Positions 1-6,275 are shown, counted from the first letter of the stretch. The stretch is DNA of 6,527 bases from Burkholderiaceae bacterium (GCA_017999135.1 JAGOBT010000190.1:1-6527); one strand, 5' to 3'. Notes: generated from the letters alone by a model not told the origin. Numbers and translations are program-made.

Positions 1-632
<632 letters not shown>

Positions 633-645
633 GCGCTGCCAGCGC

Positions 646-666
646 AGCCAGTTTTCTGGCTATAAT
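646..666 (+). promoter_or_regulatory. Probable rpmB-rpmG promoter with a dyad in the spacer
   Basis: A perfect sigma70 -10 hexamer TATAAT lies at 661-666 in otherwise GC-rich DNA, 158 bp before the rpmB start. No good -35 hexamer is found at 16-18 bp; the best resemblance, CTGCCA at 636-641, is 19 bp away. Directly upstream, AGCCAG (646-651), TTTT and CTGGCT (656-661) form a 6-bp inverted repeat that runs into the first T of the -10. It could be an operator or a small 3' hairpin of trxB. Transcription would begin near 673, giving a leader of about 150 nt. Confidence 0.6.
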
Positions 667-672
667 CATGGT

Positions 673-824
673 CTTTGCCGAAAAGCAAGGTCTGGGCGCT
701 CATTGAAGCGCCCGGGCCAGATCAAAGGCAGCCATCAAGGGGTGCAGCAGATGCTGCACCAGCCATTCCCGGCAACCTTGCGCTGGCTGCCGTGCCTGCA
801 ACAGTCAAGTTCTGGAGAAGCGTC
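673..824 (+). promoter_or_regulatory. Hairpin-rich leader of rpmB-rpmG
   Basis: The stretch between the TATAAT box and the rpmB start contains no convincing gene but has clear RNA-folding potential. Stem-loop 1 pairs GGGCGCT (694-700) with AGCGCCC (707-713), extendable by three pairs including wobbles. Stem-loop 2 pairs GGTGCAGC (741-748) with GCTGCACC (753-760) around the loop AGAT. GGCAGCC (727-733) can pair with GGCTGCC (785-791) and would enclose stem-loop 2. The Shine-Dalgarno GGAGAAG (814-820) follows. The layout fits a regulatory 5' UTR of a ribosomal protein operon, but I recognise no named leader family here. Confidence 0.4.
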
Positions 825-1058
825 ATGGCACGCGTCTGTCAAGTCACGGGCAAGCGCCCGATGGTGGGAAACAATGTCTCCCACGCCAACAACAAGACCA
901 AGCGTCGCTGGTTGCCCAACCTGCAATACCGCCGCTTCTGGGTCGAGAGCGAGAATCGTTGGGTGCGCCTGCGCATCACCAACGCCGCCCTGCGCCTGAT
1001 CGACAAGGTCGGCATCGACCAGGTCGTGGCCGACCTACGCGCCAAGAACGCGCTGTAA
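825..1058 (+). CDS. rpmB: 50S ribosomal protein L28
   Basis: Large-subunit ribosomal protein of 77 residues (78 in E. coli). The N-terminus [12 protein letters not shown], the basic stretch [15 protein letters not shown], the core YRRFWVESE and the C-terminal IDKVGID segment are all diagnostic of bacterial L28. It has a single cysteine near the N-terminus rather than paired CxxC motifs, so it is the zinc-independent form. The frame is open further upstream, but ATG 825 is chosen because the conserved N-terminus begins there and GGAGAAG sits 4 bp before it. rpmG follows after 24 bp, the usual proteobacterial rpmB-rpmG pair, transcribed from the promoter near 661. Confidence 0.98.
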   Translation: MARVCQVTGKRPMVGNNVSHANNKTKRRWLPNLQYRRFWVESENRWVRLRITNAALRLIDKVGIDQVVADLRAKNAL

Positions 1059-1082
1059 TCAACCGCACACCCGGAGCACACC

Positions 1083-1253
1083 ATGGCAGCCAAAGGCGGA
1101 CGCGAAAAGATCAAGCTGGAATCCACCGCAGGAACCGGCTTCTTCTACACCACCAACAAGAACAAGAAGACCACGCCCGAGAAGCTCGAATTCATGAAGT
1201 TCGACCCGAAGGCACGCAAGCACGTCCTGTTCAAGGAAATCAAGCTGAAGTGA
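1083..1253 (+). CDS. rpmG: 50S ribosomal protein L33
   Basis: Small basic large-subunit ribosomal protein of 56 residues starting [14 protein letters not shown] and ending VLFKEIKLK. The [13 protein letters not shown] segment (residues 17-29) and the [15 protein letters not shown] segment are the L33 signature. It has no cysteine at all, so it is the zinc-independent (C-minus) form, as in E. coli. GGAG at 1073-1076, 6 bp before the ATG, supports the start. It lies 24 bp after rpmB and is followed 22 bp later by a strong intrinsic terminator, marking the end of the rpmB-rpmG transcript. Like rpmB it lacks zinc-binding cysteines, so nothing here suggests zinc-dependent regulation. Confidence 0.98.
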   Translation: MAAKGGREKIKLESTAGTGFFYTTNKNKKTTPEKLEFMKFDPKARKHVLFKEIKLK

Positions 1254-1275
1254 TTCAGCGGTTGGCCTGAACATC

Positions 1276-1300
1276 AAAAGCCCGCTTCGGCGGGCTTTTT
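1276..1300 (+). terminator. Intrinsic terminator of rpmB-rpmG
   Basis: AAAAGCCCGC (1276-1285) and GCGGGCTTTT (1290-1299) form a perfect 10-bp stem closed by the very stable tetraloop TTCG (1286-1289), with a T-run at 1296-1300. It lies 22 bp after the rpmG stop. The A-run on the left would give the opposite strand a T-tail too, so it may act in both directions. Confidence 0.95.
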
Positions 1301-1328
1301 GCTGTCTGCGGCTTCATTTCGGCCAACC

Positions 1329-1361
1329 ATGCAAAACGGGCCCGAAGGCCCGTTGGTGCAT
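1329..1361 (-). terminator. Probable terminator facing desA
   Basis: Read on the minus strand, AACGGGCC, loop TTCG, GGCCCGTT (1354 down to 1335) form a perfect 8-bp stem with a TTCG tetraloop, the stem ending in TT and followed by TT. An outer ATGCA/TGCAT pair (1329-1333 and 1357-1361) extends the hairpin across a small internal loop. It lies about 95 bp beyond the desA stop, so desA transcripts would first cross the repeat at 1370-1453. The T-tail is short, so termination strength is uncertain. Confidence 0.7.
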
Positions 1362-1369
1362 GCCGTCCA

Positions 1370-1453
1370 GTGACCGCCATGGAACCGGCTCCGCCGGGCC
1401 ATCGGCGGTGCCCCCTGAGGGGGAGGCGCCGCCAGGCGCATCAGGTGGGGCCC
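1370..1453 (+). repeat. Structured intergenic repeat, copy 1
   Basis: About 84 bp matching, in opposite orientation, the element at 6276-6358. It has three consecutive hairpins. The first is a long stem: ACCGCC (1373-1378) with GGCGGT (1404-1409), ATGG (1379-1382) with CCAT (1399-1402), one bulged base at 1403, then inner CCGGC/GCCGG around the loop TCC. The second is CCCCC-TGA-GGGGG (1411-1423). The third is GCGCC-GCCA-GGCGC (1426-1439). It ends two bases before the desA stop codon and lies between the convergent genes rpmG and desA. No coding capacity is evident. It most resembles a REP/BIME-type dispersed palindromic element, though not a named family I can identify. Confidence 0.85.
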
Positions 1454-1455
1454 AG

Positions 1456-2676
1456 CTAGGCGCGTGCGGCGCGCAGCTTCATCGAGAACTCGGCCAATGC
1501 GTCGATGCCGCTGCTCTCAGCCCGCTTGCACCACTGCTGCAAGTCGACCACCAGTTGCTCGGCCGACACATTGGTACGGGTCCAGAGCTGGCGCAGTTCC
1601 TCGCGCATCGCCACCAGCTTGGCGAGTTGCGGGCTGCTGTTCACCGCATTGGCCAACTGCGGCAGCACCGCGCTGGGGATCTTCTCGGCATCGCGGTGCA
1701 GCCAGCGCTTGGCCAGTTGCAGGTCGGCCAGGCGTGCCGCAGCGCCCTGCTGCTTGACCTGCTCCAGCTCGGCAGCGCAGGCGGCGCGCAGTTCCTGGGC
1801 GTACTTGGCCATCACCTCGTAGCGGTTGGCGATGATCGCCTCCAGCGTCTTGGCATCGGCCTGCGGCTTGATCTCGCCCAGCTTCAATTGCGGCACGGTC
1901 TTGCGCGGCTTGGCCAGGCCCACCAGCTCCATGCCGCGGATGTAGACCCAGCCGATGTCGAACTCGAAGGGCTTGACCGAGAACTTGGCCGAGGTGGGGT
2001 AGGTGTGGTGGTTGTTGTGCAGCTCTTCGCCGCCAATCAGGATGCCCCAGGGCGACACGTTGGTCGATGCATCGGCCGCCTCGAAGTTGCGGTAGCCCCA
2101 CCAGTGCCCGATGCCGTTGATGATGCCGGTGGCCATCACCGGGATCCACAGCATCTGCACCGCCCACACCGTCAGGCCGATGGCGCCGAAGATGGCCAGG
2201 TCCAGGATCAGCATCAGGCCCACACCCTGCCAGCTGTAGCGGGTGTACAGGTTGCGCTCGATCCAGTCGTCGGGCGTGCCCTTGCCGTACTTGGTGATGG
2301 TCTCGGCCACCTTGCTTTCAGCGCGGTACAACTCCACGCCGGTCAGCAGCAGGGCCTTGATGCCGCGGGTCTGCGGGCTGTGTGGGTCTTCTTCGGTCTC
2401 GCACTTGGCGTGGTGCTTGCGGTGCACCGCGACGAATTCCTTCGTCACCATGCCGGTGGTCAGCCACAGCCAGAAGCGGAAGAAGTGCGACGGGATCGCG
2501 TGGAGGTCCAGCGCACGGTGCGCCTGGGCGCGGTGCAGGAAGATGGTGACCGCGCAGATGGTGATGTGCGTCATCGCCAGGGTCACCAGCAACACCTGCC
2601 ACCAGGTGGCTTCGGCCCACAGGCCGTTGGCCAGCCAGTCGACCAGCGCCAGCCACACGGTAGAAAATTCAGTCAT
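1456..2676 (-). CDS. desA: DesA-family fatty acid (acyl) desaturase
   Basis: Integral membrane di-iron desaturase of 406 residues, expected to insert a cis double bond, probably delta-9, into acyl chains using O2 and an electron donor. The three histidine boxes are intact: HRAQAH (48-53), HRKHH (85-89) and HNNHH (220-224), with NGIGHWWG (187-194) before the last. Hydrophobic segments lie at about 25-47, 62-78, 152-170 and 172-190. The stretch HRALDLHAIPSHFFRFWLWL is very like Pseudomonas aeruginosa DesA (PA0286), which desaturates acyl chains of intact phospholipids; identical substrate use here is inference. Residues from about 260 form a soluble, Ala/Leu/Gln-rich, probably helical tail with no catalytic motif. 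The start at 2676 has GAGG (2684-2687) 7 bp upstream and a TACAAT box at 2715-2720. The stop nearly touches repeat copy 1. Confidence 0.94.
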   Translation of the reverse strand: MTEFSTVWLALVDWLANGLWAEATWWQVLLVTLAMTHITICAVTIFLHRAQAHRALDLHAIPSHFFRFWLWLTTGMVTKEFVAVHRKHHAKCETEEDPHSPQTRGIKALLLTGVELYRAESKVAETITKYGKGTPDDWIERNLYTRYSWQGVGLMLILDLAIFGAIGLTVWAVQMLWIPVMATGIINGIGHWWGYRNFEAADASTNVSPWGILIGGEELHNNHHTYPTSAKFSVKPFEFDIGWVYIRGMELVGLAKPRKTVPQLKLGEIKPQADAKTLEAIIANRYEVMAKYAQELRAACAAELEQVKQQGAAARLADLQLAKRWLHRDAEKIPSAVLPQLANAVNSSPQLAKLVAMREELRQLWTRTNVSAEQLVVDLQQWCKRAESSGIDALAEFSMKLRAARA

Positions 2677-2714
2677 GAAAAAGCCTCGTCTGCCAAGGAG
2701 CAGGCAGGTTCTTG

Positions 2715-2720
2715 ATTGTA
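2715..2720 (-). promoter_or_regulatory. Candidate -10 box of desA
   Basis: On the minus strand TACAAT (one mismatch to TATAAT) reads from 2720 to 2715, in GC-rich surroundings. Transcription would start near 2708 and give a leader of about 32 nt, a sensible distance to the ATG at 2676. No good -35 hexamer is visible at 16-18 bp, so an activator may be needed or the match may be chance. Confidence 0.45.
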
Positions 2721-2809
2721 GAGGCGCCCCAGCGGCAGCCCCATGCGGATTGTGCGTCGCTGGAACCGCACAGTTCCCCAGATGGGGCCGATGTGCACCG
2801 CAGCAATGC

Positions 2810-2837
2810 GCGGGGTTTGCGCAGGATCAAGCCCCGC
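2810..2837. other. Stem-loop just after the methyltransferase stop
   Basis: GCGGGGTTTG (2810-2819) pairs with CAAGCCCCGC (2828-2837) around an 8-base loop, with one G-T wobble on the plus strand and the corresponding A-C mismatch on the minus strand. It begins 4 bp after the stop of the minus-strand methyltransferase gene. There is no T-tail on the minus strand, so a classical intrinsic terminator is unlikely; it could be a 3'-end stabilising hairpin. The rest of 2677-2841 holds only the desA leader and promoter region and no gene I can support. Confidence 0.35.
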
Positions 2838-2841
2838 CGGC

Positions 2842-4101
2842 TCAACGGCGCTGCCAGACCGCAGCGAAGAAGCCGTCGGTGGCATGCCGGTTGGGCCACA
2901 GCCGCAGGTAGCCGTTCTCCACCAGTTCGGCAGCGCGGTCGACGTGCGCCGCGGCCAGAGCCTCGTCGGCCGGCACGGGGATGAAATCCGGGTGCGCCGC
3001 GCCGAAAGCTTCGGCGATGGCCTCGTTCTCGTCACGCAGCAGGCTGCAGGTGGCGTACACCAGTCGCCCGCCCGACTTCACCAGCCGCTGCGCGCTGTCG
3101 AGGATGGCGGTCTGCTTGACCGTCAGCTCGGCCACCGCCTGCGGGCTCTGGCGCCATTTCAGATCGGGGTTGCGGCGCAGCGTGCCCAGGCCAGAGCACG
3201 GCGCATCCACCAGCACCCGGTCGATCTTGCCGGCCAGGCGCTTGATGCGGTCGTCGCGCTCGTGGGCGATCTGCGCCGGGTGCACGTTGCTCAAGCCGCT
3301 GCGCGCCATGCGCGGCTTCAGCGCGTCGAGCCGGTGGCCGTTGACGTCGAAGGCATACAGCCGGCCGGTGGAGCGCATGGCCGCGCCCAGCGCCAGGGTC
3401 TTGCCGCCGGCACCGGCGCAGAAGTCAACCACCATCTCGCCGCGCTTGGCGTCCACCAAAAGGGCCAGCAGCTGGCTGCCTTCGTCCTGCACCTCGATGT
3501 CGCCGCGCACGAAGGCGTCGAACTTCTGCAGTGCCGGCTTGCCCGGCACGCGGATGCCCCAGGGCGAGAACGGCGTGGGCGCGGCGCGCAGGCCGGCCTG
3601 GTTCAGCACCGACAGCAGTTCGTCGCGCTTGGCCTTGAGCACGTTGACCCGCAAGTCCAGCGGCGCGGGTTCGTCCAGCGCGGCCACCAGCGGCCAGAAG
3701 GCGTCGTCGCCCAGTTGGCTGCGCAGGGCCGACGCCAGCCAGTCGGGCAGGTTGTGGCGGAACTTGTCGGAGAAGCCGGCCGGGTCGATGGCCTTGACCT
3801 GCTGGCGCCACTGGGCTTCGTTGCTGCCCAGCGCGCCTTTCAGCAGGTTGGCGTCGCCCGACCAGGCCAGGATGGCCAGCCGGCGTTCCAGCGCGCCGGT
3901 GCCGCTCTGCGCCAGGTGCTGCAGCAGCGGGCGGCGGCGCAGCACGGTGTAGGCGGTTTCCGCCAGGGCATGGCGCTCACGCGGGCCCAGGCTGCGGTGG
4001 CGCTTGAAGAAGGCCGAGACGATGCTGTCGGCCGGGGCGTCGAGCTTGAGAACCGCACGCAGCAGTTCGGTGGCCAGGTCCAGCAGGGCGGTAGGATGCA
4101 T
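2842..4101 (-). CDS. RsmB/NOP-family SAM-dependent RNA m5C methyltransferase
   Basis: Predicted RNA cytosine-C5 methyltransferase of 419 residues, acting on rRNA or tRNA with S-adenosylmethionine. An N-terminal helical region (about 1-140) resembles the NusB-like domain of RsmB. The catalytic domain has QDEGSQ (205-210), SAM motif I VVDFCAGAGGKT (224-235), an acidic D252 in YAFDVN, DAPCSG (299-304, product-release Cys302) and YATCS (349-353, nucleophile Cys352), ending DGFFAAVWQRR. All key residues are present. Length is close to E. coli RsmB (429), but Burkholderiales often carry more than one family member, and one near purN need not be the 16S C967 enzyme, so I give no symbol. ATG 4101 is chosen because the helical domain begins there; the frame is open further upstream but would run over the DUF1653 gene. 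AGGG lies 10-13 bp upstream, a poor ribosome site. Confidence 0.93.
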   Translation of the reverse strand: MHPTALLDLATELLRAVLKLDAPADSIVSAFFKRHRSLGPRERHALAETAYTVLRRRPLLQHLAQSGTGALERRLAILAWSGDANLLKGALGSNEAQWRQQVKAIDPAGFSDKFRHNLPDWLASALRSQLGDDAFWPLVAALDEPAPLDLRVNVLKAKRDELLSVLNQAGLRAAPTPFSPWGIRVPGKPALQKFDAFVRGDIEVQDEGSQLLALLVDAKRGEMVVDFCAGAGGKTLALGAAMRSTGRLYAFDVNGHRLDALKPRMARSGLSNVHPAQIAHERDDRIKRLAGKIDRVLVDAPCSGLGTLRRNPDLKWRQSPQAVAELTVKQTAILDSAQRLVKSGGRLVYATCSLLRDENEAIAEAFGAAHPDFIPVPADEALAAAHVDRAAELVENGYLRLWPNRHATDGFFAAVWQRR

Positions 4102-4119
4102 CCGAGGATTATCCCTGCC

Positions 4120-4371
4120 ATGTCCACCGACGACCTGCCGCCCCTGCCCGCCGTGCCCACCGGCCGCTACCGCCACTACAAGGGCAACCTGTACGAGCTG
4201 GTCGGCGCCGTGCGCCACAGCGAGACGCTGGAGCCGCTGGCGCTGTACCGGCCGCTGTACGGCGAAGGCGCGCTGTGGGTGCGGCCCTGGGCGATGTTCT
4301 TCGAGACGGTGGTGGTCGACGGGGTGGAACAGCCACGCTTTGCGCGCGTCGATCAGGCCAGCAGCAGCTGA
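4120..4371 (+). CDS. DUF1653 domain protein
   Basis: Small soluble protein of 83 residues, function unknown. Nearly the whole chain matches the DUF1653 pattern: GRYRHYKGNLYELVG (15-29), RHSETLEPLALYRPLYG (32-48), LWVRPWAMFFETV (52-64) and the closing PRFARV. There is no signal peptide or membrane segment. ATG 4120 gives an N-terminus of usual length before GRYRHYKG. An in-frame ATG at 4096 would add 8 residues and put the start inside the divergent methyltransferase start. GAGG at 4104-4107 is 12 bp from ATG 4120, too far to be a good ribosome site, so the start is not certain. The gene is wedged between two minus-strand genes: 18 bp separate it from the methyltransferase start, and its last 19 bp overlap the end of purN. 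Its promoter would have to lie within the methyltransferase gene. Confidence 0.9.
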   Translation: MSTDDLPPLPAVPTGRYRHYKGNLYELVGAVRHSETLEPLALYRPLYGEGALWVRPWAMFFETVVVDGVEQPRFARVDQASSS

Positions 4372-4982
4372 GATTCGCCACTGGTGTGGTGCACCACACC
4401 GCCGTCCACCCGCAGTTCGCCACGCACCCACCAACCCACCGCCAGCGGGTACAACCGGTGCTCGGCGGCCAGCACGCGGTCGGCCAGCGCCTGTGGCGTG
4501 TCGTCAGCCAGCACCGGCACCACCGCCTGGGCGACGATGGGGCCGTGGTCCAGCGTGGGCGTGACCAGGTGCACCGTGGCGCCCGCCAGCTTGCAGCCGG
4601 CCTCGATGGCGCGGCGGTGGGTGTGCAGGCCGGCAAAGGCCGGCAGCAGCGACGGGTGGATGTTCAGCAGCCGGCCGGCATAGTGCTGCACGAAGCCGTC
4701 GGTCAGGATGCGCATGAAGCCGGCCAGCAGCACCAGGTCGGGCTGAAAGCCGTCGATCACCCGCGCCAGTTCGGCATCGAAGGCATCGCGGCTGGCATGC
4801 AGCGTGTGGTCGACCAGCGCGGTGGCGATGCCCTGCTGCGCCGCGAAGTCGAAGGCCGCGGCGCCCGGCCGGTTGGACACCACCGCCACCACCTGCGCCG
4901 GCCAGCCCTCGGCCGCACAAGCGTTCACGATGGCCTGCGCATTGCTGCCGCGGCCGGAGACCAGGATGACGATGCGCTGCAT
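4353..4982 (-). CDS. purN: Phosphoribosylglycinamide formyltransferase (GAR transformylase)
   Basis: Cytosolic enzyme of purine synthesis that transfers a formyl group from 10-formyltetrahydrofolate to glycinamide ribonucleotide. The 209-residue chain has the phosphate-binding loop SGRGSN (9-14), LLAGFMRIL (85-93), NIHPSLLPAF (107-116) and TLDHGPIV (143-150). The catalytic triad equivalent to E. coli Asn106, His108 and Asp144 is present as Asn107, His109 and Asp145. Length matches the family (212 in E. coli). The ATG at 4982 begins the typical MxRIVILVSGRGSN N-terminus; no clear Shine-Dalgarno precedes it. It is divergent from trpS, with 79 bp between the starts. Its 3' end overlaps the DUF1653 gene tail to tail, and no terminator is seen before the next minus-strand gene, the RNA methyltransferase 251 bp on. 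Confidence 0.97.
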   Translation of the reverse strand: MQRIVILVSGRGSNAQAIVNACAAEGWPAQVVAVVSNRPGAAAFDFAAQQGIATALVDHTLHASRDAFDAELARVIDGFQPDLVLLAGFMRILTDGFVQHYAGRLLNIHPSLLPAFAGLHTHRRAIEAGCKLAGATVHLVTPTLDHGPIVAQAVVPVLADDTPQALADRVLAAEHRLYPLAVGWWVRGELRVDGGVVHHTSGESQLLLA

Positions 4983-4998
4983 GACGGGGCGGGAGTGT

Positions 4999-5025
4999 AC
5001 GGGCCCGGTTCATGCCGGGTCCCGT
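4999..5025. promoter_or_regulatory. Long dyad between divergent purN and trpS
   Basis: ACGGGCCCGG (4999-5008) pairs with CCGGGTCCCGT (5015-5025) around the loop TTCATG, giving ten base pairs with one bulged T (5020). It lies in the 79-bp spacer shared by two divergent promoters. It could be an operator or, if transcribed, a leader hairpin. No convincing -35/-10 pair for either gene is visible; CAGAAT at 5030-5035 is a weak trpS -10 candidate. Confidence 0.4.
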
Positions 5026-5061
5026 CTGACAGAATCCGTGGCTCGACCCAAGGACCATCCC

Positions 5062-6267
5062 ATGCGACCCCGCGTTCTCTCCGGCATGCGCCCCACCGGC
5101 GCGCTGCACCTCGGCCACTACCACGGCGCGCTCAAGAACTGGGTGCGGCTGCAGGACAGCCATGACTGCTTCTACTTCGTGGCCGACTGGCATGCGCTGA
5201 CCACCCACTACGAAGACCGTGCGGTGATCGAGAAATCGGTCTATGAAATGGTGATCGACTGGCTGGCAGCCGGGCTGGACCCGGAGAAGGCCACCATCTT
5301 CATCCAGAGCCGCCTGCCCGAGCATGCCGAGCTGTTCACCCTGCTGGCCATGGGCACGCCGCTGGGCTGGCTGGAGCGCATGCCGACCTACAAGGACCAG
5401 ATCGAGAAGCTCAAGGACAAGGACCTGGCCACCTATGGCTTCCTGGGCTACCCGCTGCTGCAGGCGGCCGACATCCTGATCTACAAGGCCAGCCATGTGC
5501 CGGTGGGCGAAGACCAGGCGCCGCACGTCGAGATCACCCGGGAAGTGGCGCGCCGCTTCAACCACCTGTACGGCCGCGCCGCCGACCACGCCGCCCAGGT
5601 GGCTGCCGCGCTGGCGCTGCTGGGCAAGGACGACCAGCGCTACCTGGAAAAGCAGCGCAAGGCCTATGGCCAGGACGGCCTGGCCGAGGCGCTGGCCAAG
5701 GGCGAGGCCCTGGTGCGCAAGCTGCAGGCCGCCGGCACGCTGGACGAGAACCAGACCGAGCTGCTGCTGGGCCACCTGAAGGGCAGCGGCAAGAGCATCC
5801 TGACCGAGCCCGACGTGCTGCTGACCGAGACCAGCAAGCTGCCCGGCCTGGACGGCGACAAGATGGCCAAGAGCCGCAACAACTCGATCGCGATGCGCGA
5901 CGACCCGGCCGTCGTCACCCAGAAGGTGCGCGGCATGAAGACCGACCCGGCTCGCGCCCGCCGCACCGACCCCGGCACGCCCGAGAAGTGCCCGGTGTGG
6001 GACTTCCACAAGGTGTACTCCGACGCCGACACCCGCGCCTGGGTGCAGCAGGGCTGCACCAGCGCCGGCATCGGCTGCCTGGACTGCAAGCAGCCGGTGA
6101 TCGACGCGATCATCCGCGAGCAGCAACCCTGGCGCGAACGTGCCGAGGCCTACCTGGCCAACCCCAAACAGGTGCACTGGATCGTCGAGATGGGCACCGA
6201 GCGGGCCCGTACCGTCGCGCGCCAGACGATGAAGGATGTGCGCGAAGCGATGGGGCTGAACTACTGA
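5062..6267 (+). CDS. trpS: Tryptophanyl-tRNA synthetase, long form with four-Cys motif
   Basis: Class Ic aminoacyl-tRNA synthetase of 401 residues that charges tRNA-Trp in the cytoplasm. The HIGH-type motif is HLGH (16-19) after PTG, the conserved LERMPTYKDQ is at 104-113, VGEDQAPH (148-155) forms part of the active site, and KMAKS (267-271) is the KMSKS-type loop. E. coli TrpRS has 334 residues; the excess is an inserted helical, charged segment at about 172-245, between the LYG after the active-site helix and KMAKS. Near the C-terminus Cys310, Cys332, Cys339 and Cys342 form C-x21-C-x6-C-x2-C, close to the [4Fe-4S] ligand pattern of Thermotoga maritima TrpRS (C-x22-C-x6-C-x2-C). The frame is open well upstream, but ATG 5062 is chosen because AAGGA (5050-5054) lies 7 bp before it and the conserved N-terminus RVLSGMRPTG starts there. 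It ends facing a minus-strand GGDEF gene. Confidence 0.97.
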   Translation: MRPRVLSGMRPTGALHLGHYHGALKNWVRLQDSHDCFYFVADWHALTTHYEDRAVIEKSVYEMVIDWLAAGLDPEKATIFIQSRLPEHAELFTLLAMGTPLGWLERMPTYKDQIEKLKDKDLATYGFLGYPLLQAADILIYKASHVPVGEDQAPHVEITREVARRFNHLYGRAADHAAQVAAALALLGKDDQRYLEKQRKAYGQDGLAEALAKGEALVRKLQAAGTLDENQTELLLGHLKGSGKSILTEPDVLLTETSKLPGLDGDKMAKSRNNSIAMRDDPAVVTQKVRGMKTDPARARRTDPGTPEKCPVWDFHKVYSDADTRAWVQQGCTSAGIGCLDCKQPVIDAIIREQQPWRERAEAYLANPKQVHWIVEMGTERARTVARQTMKDVREAMGLNY

Positions 6268-6275
6268 AGGAAATT

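Noticed and set aside
1360..1455. Insertion sequence end or miniature transposon
   Set aside because: No transposase, no target-site duplication and no terminal inverted repeats flanking a cargo are visible; the element is better described as a palindromic intergenic repeat.
1360..2715. Long open frame on the plus strand, 451 codons, antisense to desA
   Set aside because: The translation is low-complexity (Gly, His, Gln, Leu, Arg rich) with no recognisable domain, while the minus strand carries an intact desaturase with all three histidine boxes. It is a high-GC shadow.
2673..2785. Small minus-strand frame whose stop overlaps the desA start as ATGA, suggesting a coupled leader peptide
   Set aside because: It has no convincing start codon with a ribosome site, and the TACAAT box at 2715-2720 would put the transcript start inside it. 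The overlap is probably chance.
2743..4119. Upstream extension of the DUF1653 frame by about 459 codons
   Set aside because: The extension is antisense to the methyltransferase gene and shows no domain; homology begins only after 4120.
5062..6267. trpS start further upstream in the same open frame (from 4804)
   Set aside because: That extension runs antisense over purN. The conserved TrpRS N-terminus and a good Shine-Dalgarno place the start at 5062.
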